Origin: Cladosporium sp. IMV 00045
Taxonomy: Eukaryota; Ascomycota; Dothideomycetes; Cladosporiales; Cladosporiaceae
Direction of reading: 5' to 3'
NCBI GenBank assembly: GCA_001931905.2
Contig: MSJI02000802.1
Coordinates: forward strand, 1 to 31,720
DNA length: 31,720 nt
This document shows, piece after piece, positions 12,120-21,439 of this stretch. The position numbers were made by a program, and so were the translations under genes. The notes under the pieces are model-generated. The model did not search any database. It was not told where the DNA came from and worked only from the letters and a program-made list of their open reading frames with translations. Positions within the stretch are counted from its first letter, which is position 1. Every line of letters starts with the position of its first letter.

Positions 12120-13622
12120 ATGTCGACCAAATTCATCGGAGCCGTTGCAGCGCTCGCCAGTACTGCGAACGCTTTCTGGCGAATGCCATGCGGTGGTCGC
12201 CTCTTACTCGAACGCGCTGATCCGGTCGTCTTCCCTGGCGAGGTTTCGCCTCACGTACACACAATCTCTGGAGGCAATGGATTTGGCTTCTCGATGGACT
12301 ACGAGCAGGCGAATGCATCCACCTGCTCTTCCTGTGCGATCAAGAAGGATCTCTCTAACTACTGGACGCCAAAGCTGTACTACATGGCTGAGGACGGAAC
12401 GTTTGAAGACGTCCCCCAGTCCGGCGAGGGAAATGGCAAGACCGGCGGTATGACCGTCTACTACCAGCAACGTGGAGGTCCCAACAACGACAAGATCAAA
12501 GCCTTCCCCAATGATTTCCGCATGGTCGCTGGCGACCCCTTCCAGCGCAACGCGACCGACGCAGAGGCTGCTCCTGGAAACGCCGTCAGCTTCGTCTGCT
12601 TGGATTACAGCGGCACTTCGTCCGAAACCAAGAGTATCCCCAACAAGAGCTGCCCCGACGGTCTTCGCGCCCAAGTCTACTTCCCTTCCTGCTGGGACGG
12701 CAAGAACGGTGATTCCCCCGACCATAAATCGCACATGCACTATCCTATCGGCAAATACGACAGCGGATCATGCCCGGACTCCCACCCCGTGCACCTAGTC
12801 TCCATTTTCTTCGAAGTAATCTACTCGATCGACAAGTTCGCTTCCCGCTGGCACGGCGATAGCCACCCCTTCGTCTTCGCCCAAGGCGACCAAACAGGCT
12901 ACGGATTCCACGGCGACTTCGTTAACGGCTGGGACCACAGCACGCTCCAAAACGCCATCGACGACTGCACCAACGACAGCGGCCGGCTGGAAGACTGCCC
13001 CGTCTTCGCGAACGACCTCTTCACCTCTGACGACCAGCAAGCCTGCCGTCTACCCCCTTCCGTCGACGAAAAACTCACCGGCTCCCTCGACGCCCTGCCC
13101 GGCTGCAACACCCCCACCTCCGGACCGGAGTACGCCCCTTACCCGCAAAACTGCCCCGAGACCTCCATTTCAAACTCGACAGGCTCCTCATACTTCACCG
13201 ACCAAACCTCCTCCGGCTGGGCTTACGCCGGCTGCGCCACAGACGACTACTACGACCGCACTCTGACCGGCGCCTCGACCTCGTCCGACTCTATGACCGT
13301 CAAGACCTGTGTCGACTTCTGCTCGGACAAAGGCTTCGCGCTGGCAGGACTCGAGTACGCGCGCGAGTGCTACTGCGGCGACTCTTACAGCAAGGAAGAG
13401 CGCGCGCCCAAGAAAGGCGTCCTGGGCTCATGCGGTGAGCCTTGCGCGGGCGATGAGGGCGAGGTTTGTGGTGCTGCGGGCGCGTTGAGCGTTTACAAGA
13501 AGTGTGGGGAGGGCGAGGAGTGTGTCAATGCGCAGATTGGGAGGGGTGGTGGTTCTTCCTCCGAGAAGAGGAAGAGGCATTTGAGCGGGCATAGGCATGG
13601 GAAGGCGCATATGGATGGTTGA
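12120..13622 (+). CDS. Secreted DUF1996 protein with C-terminal WSC domain
   Basis: Single exon, 500 residues. A signal peptide (MSTKFIGAVAALASTANA) leads straight into FWRMPC, the usual start of mature DUF1996 proteins. DUF1996 features run to about residue 270: HVHTISGGNGF, the CSSCAIKKDLSNYWTPKLYY segment, and the His/Cys-rich middle with SCWDGKN and HMHYP. A WSC domain follows at about 366-460 (GWAYAGCATDD... ECYCGDSY...CGEPCAGDEGEVCG...), a Cys-rich putative carbohydrate-binding fold. The C-terminus is basic (KRKRHLSGHRHGK) with no hydrophobic GPI signal, so the protein is probably secreted or wall-bound rather than membrane-anchored. DUF1996 has no established reaction, though it is common in fungal secretomes. 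I see no intron in the coding part. Convergent with the zinc-finger gene downstream. Confidence 0.93.
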   Translation: MSTKFIGAVAALASTANAFWRMPCGGRLLLERADPVVFPGEVSPHVHTISGGNGFGFSMDYEQANASTCSSCAIKKDLSNYWTPKLYYMAEDGTFEDVPQSGEGNGKTGGMTVYYQQRGGPNNDKIKAFPNDFRMVAGDPFQRNATDAEAAPGNAVSFVCLDYSGTSSETKSIPNKSCPDGLRAQVYFPSCWDGKNGDSPDHKSHMHYPIGKYDSGSCPDSHPVHLVSIFFEVIYSIDKFASRWHGDSHPFVFAQGDQTGYGFHGDFVNGWDHSTLQNAIDDCTNDSGRLEDCPVFANDLFTSDDQQACRLPPSVDEKLTGSLDALPGCNTPTSGPEYAPYPQNCPETSISNSTGSSYFTDQTSSGWAYAGCATDDYYDRTLTGASTSSDSMTVKTCVDFCSDKGFALAGLEYARECYCGDSYSKEERAPKKGVLGSCGEPCAGDEGEVCGAAGALSVYKKCGEGEECVNAQIGRGGGSSSEKRKRHLSGHRHGKAHMDG

Positions 13623-14630
13623 GAAGGGAAGGGGGGTTTTCTTTCGTTGATATGAGGGGGGTTCTTTTTTTTTTGAGAACATTGAATTTGACGTATTTTC
13701 TTTCTTCCTTTCCGGCTTCGTTGCTCGGATTTTTGTTTTGATGTTCTGTCGTTTGGACTGAAGGATATACAAGGGCTACATTAAGACAGAAAGATTGTAG
13801 GACACAGTACAGGAAGGTAACAATACAGCAAAGAAATAACGATACCTGCTCTTGATAACCTCCGGGCAAACCACTTTAGGCTCGTACAGTGGCGTCTCGA
13901 CCGTCCTAGTCCTGTCGTGTCCTGTGCTCGATTCTTGATGAAGCGAAAAGTCAAGGATCCCTGCATTATATATATGCAAGTCGCGGAGATCAGGGGTATG
14001 TACGGTATTAGTGAGATTCGATGATCTAGTCGACCACCTTGCCCGTTGCCCATCTTTCGAAGATCTAGTCAAAAGTGACATGCAATGCCTTACTCTAGCT
14101 GAAGTCTCGATAAGGGCTTCTTACTTTCTTGATAAAGTCTACAATTGCAAGTTCCACCCTCTACAACCTACCTACACATTCCATACCTTGCATACCTGAG
14201 GCTCATCCTCAGTGCCTCAGGTGTACCACCCAGAAAGGCAGAAGAGGACCTCACTTCATAAGTTGCCTTGAGATACTAGCAGATCGAGAAAAGGTAAAAC
14301 GCATACAGTAGGGATATCGTGAGAAGCGTACATGGAAGATCAATAATGTCAAGAACCGTCCTCTATCCGAATCGATGAATGAAGTTGGGTATTTGCAGGC
14401 AAGCGAAAAGACCATCTCGAAAAATCAAGGGAAAAACAACTAAAAAGATACGAAACCAAGATCCCTCACACTCTGTCCTTTCATGCTCGCTGTCCATCAA
14501 CACGCTCACTGTCATCCGACTAAACTCGTTTGCAGTCTTCCACCGAAATCTCTCAAGGGAATGAAAATAAGAAGTACCAAAGGAACTCGCAGATGGGTAT
14601 TTCCCCTAACAACCGACTCCTTGCCCCTTC
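13623..14630. other. Convergent intergenic region
   Basis: About 1 kb between two gene ends, rather AT-rich, with a T run at about 13667-13675 after the DUF1996 stop and a TATATATAT stretch near 13970. Contains the first CCTCAGGT inverted pair (14194-14222). No coding evidence. Confidence 0.5.
14194..14222. promoter_or_regulatory. Inverted ACCTGAGGC/GCCTCAGGT pair, 3' side of the zinc-finger gene
   Basis: Perfect 9-bp inverted repeat separated by 11 bases, about 410 bases beyond the stop codon of the C2H2 gene. The same octamer CCTCAGGT recurs as an inverted pair at 18083-18112 on the other side of that gene. It could be a dyad binding site or an RNA hairpin; the function is inferred only. 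Confidence 0.45.
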
Positions 14631-17600
14631 CTAATCAACAGGCTTGCTATCCATGACGTTGCCGTTAAATTCAGGGTACTGCCCGATGTTGCCAGTCATG
14701 TGGTTGCCCATATTGGCGCCCAGATTCGCGCCCATGTTGGCCTGCTCGGGCACTCTCTGCAGGCCCTGAGCGGTCAGCTGGGCCAGCGTGTCTTCGAGTG
14801 ACTTCATGCGTAGTTGGGTCTGCTCGTCGTTCGCTTCCATTCTGCGGATGCGCTCGTCTTTGTCGAGGTTCTCCTGCTTGAGCCGCTGGAGCTCTAGCTC
14901 GAGATCGTCAGATCCGCTTCGTGGACTTGCGCCTGTTTCCAGCCGTCTGCGCTTGTTCGCGTTCGCGAGTTCTGGGTAGGCGGGAGTGGCAGCATTTAAC
15001 TCCTCGATTTCGCCGGTTTCGGAGTATCGAGAAGCGGGGGTCTCCATGAGATCGGCGCCAGGCGCGGCATCAGCGGCGATCTGGCGCAGGTGCGACGTCT
15101 GTTGTTGCTGTGACGCATCGGGAGCAGTGATGTTGTGCACACGGCGAAGGTGCTCGTTCAAGTTTTCCTTTCTGGTGAAGCCTTTGCCAGTGTGACGTTT
15201 GCAATCGGTCACTGTGCATCTGAGCTGCTCCTTCGGACCGCCGTGTTTGCCGTGGACCTCACGCTCGTGACGGAGCAGGCCGCCAGAGTACGTAAAGCCT
15301 TGGAGTTTGGCGCATGAAGGCTGGGGGCACCTGTAAGGTCGATCGTGCTTATCCATGTGTTTACTACGAGCAAGTTAGTGAGAAAACTAACAAATATGGG
15401 ATTGACAGAAAACTTACCTCCATTCACACTTTCGGTCGAAATACTGACCAGTGCACTCGGGCGCAAAATTACAGTAATATTTGCCATCGTGCGCCTGCGG
15501 AGGATCGCCCCGCTTGATGTTTCGCTGGACTTTGTGGCCTTGAACATCTTCCATGCCGCCACTGGGAGAGTTCTCGTAAGATGGCTGCGGGCTTTGATGC
15601 TCGATGGGCTGTGGCTGTGGCTGTGGTTGAGGTTGAGGTTGCTGTGGCATTTGCATTTGGGGCTGTTGCGGCTGTCCTTGCGACATCTCCTCAAACGAGC
15701 GTTTCCTCCCTATTTGATCTGGCATTTGCACATTTGAGGGCGAGATGGGCCTACTGAGGTGGTCGGAAACGGGCGAGGCGATGCCGCCTGCTGAACCGGG
15801 CCCGATTTGAGGCGCGATGTCCGTCATGCCTTGGAAGTCAGGAGGTTGCTGTGTGTAGGGAAAATAATTCTGATCGTTGAAGGGCCCGCCGTCGAAACCG
15901 TACGGCGCGTGAAGTGATGTCGCGGATGTCTGCTGAGAGTCCTGAGGCTGCGCAGCCTGGGAGTCAGGTGTATAAGGCTGCGGCGGAATTGTGACTGTGA
16001 TGGTGGGCGTCACCTGACCGCCAGTGGAGCGCAGGCGACTTGGTGGCAAACGAGTATCCAGGGCTAGGCTGCCACCTGATTGCGGCTGTGAATAGCGAGG
16101 CTGCGTGTGCACCGTGTGATGAGGATTGCTATTCGACTGTTGCCGCTCGTAGGGCGATGCGTGCTGGCCACGGAAGTATGCGTTGTACGCGATTGCAGGA
16201 TGAAAATTCGCGTCCTGAGGCAGCCAAGATCCAGCCTCTGATGAAGAGAGATCGGAAGAGCCGGGGGCGGCAGGAGGCGGCGGCGCACCAGCACCAGCGG
16301 CAGGAGCGTAGGGGGCGGGTGTATTTGTGATGGTCGAAGCTAGGCCGAGGTTGGATGCTGCCTGGCGTGCCTGGTTGTGCGCTTGGGCGGCAGCTGCCTC
16401 GCTGACATGCGGTAGGCAGAATGGATTACTCGTGTTTGACTCACGTAGGTGGTATGCGTTGTTAGCATGCAAAGACTTGTCGAGACCAGTGATGCTACCG
16501 GGCCTCAGCGGCGAGGACGAGGGCGGCGACGTGTGTTGTGGCTGAGTTGCAGCAGCAGCAGCAGCCGCCGCCATCCTCATGGTTAATGCGACGGGCTTCC
16601 CGTTGGTCGGCGAGAGCGAAGAGGGCATGTGCCGATATTTACCCGAAGTTCGGGCTAGTCGGGTCTCAGACTGAGTTGTGTTGTATATCACACCCGATCT
16701 CGCTGGTGTTTCCGCACTCAACATTTGTGGGTGAATGTTGTACCTGTTGTTGCTGTTTCTGATGGCGTTGACCTGCGCGGCCGGAGTGGCGCGGTGGTCT
16801 GCGCTCTGCAGCCTTTGCGCAGAATCCAATTGATTGAACGAGTCGAGCTGCTCGTGCGGGATAAGTATCTCTTTCCCTCCTTCTCTGATCAATAGGTTTC
16901 CTTCTCTGTCCCAGTAGTATGGGTCGATGAACATCCAGCAGACGCCCCAAAGAACAGCGAGCGAAGGCTTAATTGCCCATGGCCACGTTGTGGACAAGGG
17001 ATGTCGAGCGTCTGGATATTCGAAGAACCAATCCTTGTACGACCGACCCTGAATCTTCTGGCACTCGAGGATGTGATCGTGGACGAGCTCAACGCAACGA
17101 TGGACTAGATGGCACAGGAGCTGTTGCTGGATGCACAGCAGGAGGTGTTCGAGGTTGGCGAGGTAAGTGAGGTCAAGGTCAGGCTTGGCCTCGAGTTTCA
17201 ATGGAGAGGTGGATGCGTTTGGGTTGGATGTTGTAGCGCGGCGAAGAAGGCGAGTGAGATCTCTGGTGACAATAAGAACTTGCTGAAGTTCTTTGAGGCT
17301 CAATCGCTTGAAGTGAATGTCGGCGTTGCGTGAGAAGAAGGAACGATTGTTGGTAGCAACTGCCTCAAGTGAAAGATTCTGGTCGCTGACAGCGTTGTTG
17401 ATGATCTTCAGCGACCTATTGTTCCGTCAATGAATGTCATTGTTGATATTAGTTTCTATTGTCATTGACTTACTCGTCGGCATCGACCTCTTCACATGCA
17501 TCAATGGCATCAGACCTCGAAACGTTGTTGCTTACTACCACACCTTGCTTCAATCCTCCTCTCTGCAACCTTGGTCTCCGACCGAGATACTGATCGATCT

Positions 17601-17883
17601 CGCGATATGCTTCGCGCTCGAATGCTCGGCAGAAGGCACCGTTGCCAACCTTCTTCCTGGCGGCGTGCGAACGCGGCTTTGCTCGCTTTCGGAAGGTGTT
17701 GATCAGCGTCGTAACTTTGACAGCCAAGTATAGCGACGGCGATAGCGAAGGGGTCGTCAGCGACGACGACGATGATAATGCTGATGACGACAACGACGAC
17801 GACAAAACCGTGGCGGGAGGTCTTGGACCGGATGATTTGACTTCCAACGGCCCAGACGAAGAGGTAAAACCACAAGACGACAT
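14631..17883 (-). CDS. C2H2 zinc-finger protein with long Gln/Pro-rich region, putative transcription factor
   Basis: Exons 17883-17474, 17415-15418 and 15363-14631 join in frame to about 1046 residues. Both junctions restore sense (VDADE|SLKIINNAV; CEW|SKHMDKH). An acidic and Ser-rich N-terminus leads into a helical region with DWFFEYPDARHPLSTTWPWA and VCWMFIDPYYWD (about 260-340). This is a conserved-looking block I cannot name. A long disordered middle follows with poly-Ala, PQPQPQ and Gln tracts. Three C2H2 fingers lie at about 784-808, 813-840 and 850-876, with a nuclear-type basic NKRRRLE and a coiled coil at about 956-1000. The last intron splits finger 1 between its Cys and His pairs. 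Start at 17883 is the first ATG of the open frame. Likely nuclear DNA binding; targets unknown. No pathway-specific neighbours. Confidence 0.85.
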
Positions 17884-18724
17884 TGCAATGGGAGGGTGGA
17901 GCACTATTGCTAAAAACAATACTATGCTTTGTGCGAAAACCTACCCGGCAGGGCAGTGCTCTTTCATGAAATAAACAGAGCAATGCCCGCGATGACGGTC
18001 TGTATACGCCCCGACGGAGCAAGTGACTATGGAAAATTGTCGAGGCTGAGCATTGGCACACACGCTTCCCACCTCACCCATGCCTCAGGTCCGGTGAAAA
18101 AGGCACCTGAGGTGCTTCCGCACCGGTGAGAAGAGATGGCTTCGCCCGCATGCTGCCTGGAGAATGCGGCGCTAGCAACCTCGAGCGACTCGAAGGGGAG
18201 CTGAGGCATTACATACTGCCTTCTTGTGGCGAGTGTCATGCATGTTGGTTGGGGCTTCGCCTCTCCAGCTGACCTTCATATGCACGTTGGCCAGGCGAAG
18301 CTGGGCTAGCGAGGCAAGCCACAACATCTGCTGCGGCGAGACGAAAGCCCGCAGACATCTTCACCGGCGTCTGAAGGGGTGGCTATACTGCATTTGCCAC
18401 CATGTATGAGCCATACGACCTGCATAAAGGCATCCTACAGACAGGCAGATACCAATCAGAGCGATGTTGCCGGACGCCACGTTGCTGTGGCTGTGTCCAT
18501 GGGCGCTTACAGCCAGCATCCCTCAGCTCGTGCGATACAGCACATGATCATAGCTGCGACTGTGATACCCAAAGGCGAGCCATACTCTTCACGTGCTGCC
18601 TGTTGGATGGGCATCCTCGGCATCACACGCCCTGACTCCCAGTTTGACCGGTCTCCCAGGGCTCCAACGAGAGCCTCGTCGTTCTTGCAAATCGTCATAT
18701 CATATCCATTATACATTACAGCAC
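17884..18724. promoter_or_regulatory. Upstream region of the zinc-finger gene
   Basis: Holds the promoter of the minus-strand zinc-finger gene and, at its right end, the 3' untranslated region of the small hydrophilic gene. The second CCTCAGGT inverted pair lies here, about 200 bases upstream of the zinc-finger start. No coding evidence. Confidence 0.5.
18083..18112. promoter_or_regulatory. Inverted CCTCAGGT/ACCTGAGG pair in the zinc-finger gene promoter
   Basis: Perfect 8-bp inverted repeat with a 14-base spacer, 200-230 bases upstream of the minus-strand zinc-finger start codon. Same octamer as the pair at 14194-14222. The position suits a transcription-factor site, perhaps autoregulatory; this is inference. 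Confidence 0.5.
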
Positions 18725-19128
18725 CTAAGCGCCAATCTCCCTATCCATGTCCTTCTCGCCTCCATACCCCTCAGCCTTCCTGCTCTGCACCGCATCCGAC
18801 GTGTCGCCCACCTGGTCCGCCTTGCCCGACACGTTGGAGGTGAAGCCACCCGCCCCGGTCTCAGAAATCGCCTGGCCGTATCGGATGTTCTCTGCCGTCT
18901 TCTCGCCCCGCTCAGCCTTCTGCTTTGCTGCGGCTTCGGGCTGCATGTCGACTGCCGTCTCGGGTTGGCCTAGCTGGCCGCCAGATTTCTTTTGGGGGAT
19001 CACATCGTTATGTTCGCTCTCGTACCTGGAAGAGGTTGGTTAGGATATGGTAGAGGTTTGGGTGTTGGGGAAGATGCATACTGTGTTTGCTCGCCGCCCT
19101 TCTCGGTTGACATCAGGTTGGAAGTCAT
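18725..19128 (-). CDS. Small hydrophilic conserved fungal protein
   Basis: Exons 19128-19082 and 19025-18725 join in frame (GEQT|Q|YESEHNDV) to 115 residues. The protein is strongly hydrophilic, rich in Gly, Glu, Lys, Gln and Ala, with no Cys, no signal peptide and no membrane segment. Ala/Lys/Glu-rich helical parts (PEAAAKQKAERGEKTAENI) are followed by a Gly-rich end GYGGEKDMDREIGA. The composition recalls hydrophilin/LEA-like stress proteins, and the C-terminal pattern is one I associate with small conserved fungal proteins of unknown function. The start at 19128 has a good context (CTCACAATGAC). The single intron is a standard short GTATGC...CCAG intron. No function is assigned. Confidence 0.8.
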
Positions 19129-19571
19129 TGTGAGGTCTTGTGGGCTGTCTTGTGTGAGGTGAGTTGGGTTGGATTGCTTGATCTCGTGTGTGGGTTTGAA
19201 GTGTCAGAAAGTGTTGTGTGAGTGAGTCTCAAGGTGAATCTGAATGGATCAATAGTTCAGGGTAAAAAGAATACGGTCCACAAGAACACATGGATGTCTT
19301 TCATCCGATCTTCAAGATCTCCAATGGCGATGATGATGATGCAAGTGGGGGGATTTGACGACGTCAGACTTCAACGGTTCTGGCGAACAGACTCCCTTGT
19401 CTTCTACAGACATCTCAACCGCAGCTGTACTTGTTCAATGAATTGGTTATCAACCAATTATTTGAGATGATCTGCCCCCAGGAACGATGGTTGATGCATG
19501 CGGAGGTATCAGGCATTACTGTAAGATACTATCATTCTCGTTACATCGGGTTGTCAAGCGACCATCAAGAA
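19129..19571. promoter_or_regulatory. Upstream region of the small hydrophilic gene
   Basis: About 440 bases between the ankyrin gene end and the start of the small gene, both minus strand. Contains a short GATGATGATGATG run near 19328 and a TTGGTTATCAACCAATTA imperfect palindrome near 19443. No gene seen. Confidence 0.45.
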
Positions 19572-21439
19572 CTAAAGCTCCTCAGTAGCCTCACAAAACA
19601 GATCCCCGTCTTCGTCAACGTAGATATCACTTCCAAGACCGCCAACTCCAGAGTCCCACCAAGCCTTTAGAAATTGCTGTTCTCGCTCCTGGCACTCCGC
19701 CGCCGCCACTTCTCTCGGGGTGCACGCTCGCCTAAAGAGCGACTCCGGCATGTGCGAAACGAACGGCTTGCTCAATGCATTAGGGTCAAGACCCTGCCTC
19801 AAAAGCTCGCGTACGATGGTATCATGACCACCAGAGGCGGCCATGTGGAGTAAAGTCCAGCCACGCTCGTCTGTCATCGATCTGATCTCACTTCCGAAGT
19901 AAGGCAAGAGAGCTCTGAACGTTGCCTCGTTGCCGTAATCGACGGCATGGTGCAACGCATTCCACTGCAAAGGCAGCGCCGCTTGTGCAGGTTTCGCCCC
20001 CTGCTTAATCAATGCCAAAGCCTCCTCGGCTGTCCCGTAGGCTGCGACGCGATGCAAGACCGTCCATCCTGTCGTATCTGCGAGCTCCAAATCTTGCACG
20101 GCGTTATCGGCCAGGATATTGAAGAAGTCGGCCATGGACCGCTGGCCGAATTCAAGATATGGCCAACAGAAGAACGTCACGTTCCATCCAAGGCTGTTGA
20201 TATGGTCTTGCGACGCTCCCCGGCTCAACAGCAGCCGGGTCACGTCAAGCTGTTGTAACCAGACTGACCACTGAAGAGGTGATGTCTGCATGAGTCCGAA
20301 AGTTCCGTCTACTTCAGCGCCGTTGTCAAGTAGCTCATTCACAACGTCGACGCTTCCACTGCGGATGGCGAACTGCTTTACCGTCAGCTGACTGTGGGGA
20401 TGCATACTGTACTGCGTCTCTCTTATCCGCGTCACTGACCGTCAAAGGAGTCCCGTTTTTATCTGTAACGTCGGTCGGCCTTCCTCGACCGTCTTGCAAC
20501 ATGCTCCTAACAGTGAGCAAATCGCCACGATCGCAGGCCACCATAAACTCGTCGTCGGTATCGACAAGCCTCGCCAAAGCAAAAGAGCTCGGTGGGCGTA
20601 AGTTGAACTTCATAGGACAAAGCGGGAAAGTCCTAACACAAACTGCCACCACGAAGACATAGCGTCCAAATATCTGCTTGAGCGGCATGGCGGCCTGCAT
20701 CGCGAAACAAAAATCTCGGCTTGGACCTTGCGAGGTTGGGATTATGCTTCCACGCAGACCCCAAGAGGCCCATCCATCTCCCAATGTCAGTGGGCGGTAA
20801 CGGAGATCCCGCTTTCTGCTACCTGGTTTAGAAGTAGCCATCGATGCAGGCTGCGCGAGGACCAACGCATGCTGCGCGCCTGGATTGATGGTAGTCAGGC
20901 CTGCCACCATTTTCTTCAGCTCGTTGAGAGTCGTTATTGTTGAACATTGTCCTTTGCTGCGATGCAGTCAGCCTTTAATCAATGCACAAACATCAAAATG
21001 AGTCGTTTTGATGGCGTCTTACAGCATCACAGTCTGCAGCCAACTTGAGAGCTGCTCTTCCACAAAACGCAGCGTTCCCATTGTCTTATCCATCCTCTGC
21101 TTCTCTTGCACAGCCCACATAGCCCGTTGACGAAAGTTGCCATATCGCTGAACGCGCACCAGGATATCCTCAAACTGCAGAATGCATTCTCTTGCTTCTT
21201 CCAACAGCCTTTCTAGGAAAAGTTGGCTTTTGGCGTCGATCGCCAGCGCGTGGCTTTCTATTGCACTGCATTGGACGATGTCCAGCCTGGCGCCGATTGA
21301 AACCAACAAAGCCGCCAGAGTGAGGAGGTCATCAGGTGCGTTCCGCCATCGCTCGTATATGTTCCGTATCGAACTTGCGAGGACTGTTGTCGTCTCAACG
21401 AGGGGCGCTGATACTGGCCGCGGCCCCAAGAGCTTCCAT
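19572..21439 (-). CDS. Ankyrin-repeat protein with STAND-like N-terminal domain; apparent frameshift near the start
   Basis: Exons 21439-21023, 20956-20440 and 20372-19572. Both junctions continue the frame (QTVML|KGQCSTITTLNELKK; NGTPLT|FAIRSGSVDVV); the second intron has an unusual GTCAGT donor but a CTGAC branch site. The N-terminal ~140 residues are helical (SIRNIYERWRNAPDDLL) and resemble the fungal N-terminal domain of STAND/NLR-like proteins. A linker is followed by ankyrin repeats from about residue 270 to 530 (for example WTLLHMAASGGHDTIVRELL). There is no nucleotide-binding NACHT or NB-ARC motif. The best start, ATG at 21439 (MEALGAAASIS), is one base out of frame with the rest. Reading three rather than four G at 21402-21405 would restore a typical N-terminus and a 577-residue protein. 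So it is either a sequencing error or a broken gene. Confidence 0.7.

Noticed and set aside
14194..18112. The two CCTCAGGT inverted pairs as terminal inverted repeats of a mobile element
   Set aside because: Similarity does not extend beyond the octamer/nonamer, there is no target-site duplication, and the gene between them is a host-type transcription factor rather than a transposase.
21409..21439. A 31-nt GT-AG intron (21412 to 21382) as an alternative to the frameshift in the ankyrin gene
   Set aside because: It would restore the frame, but 31 nt is shorter than functional fungal introns and it would delete residues that fit the domain well (LVETTTV).
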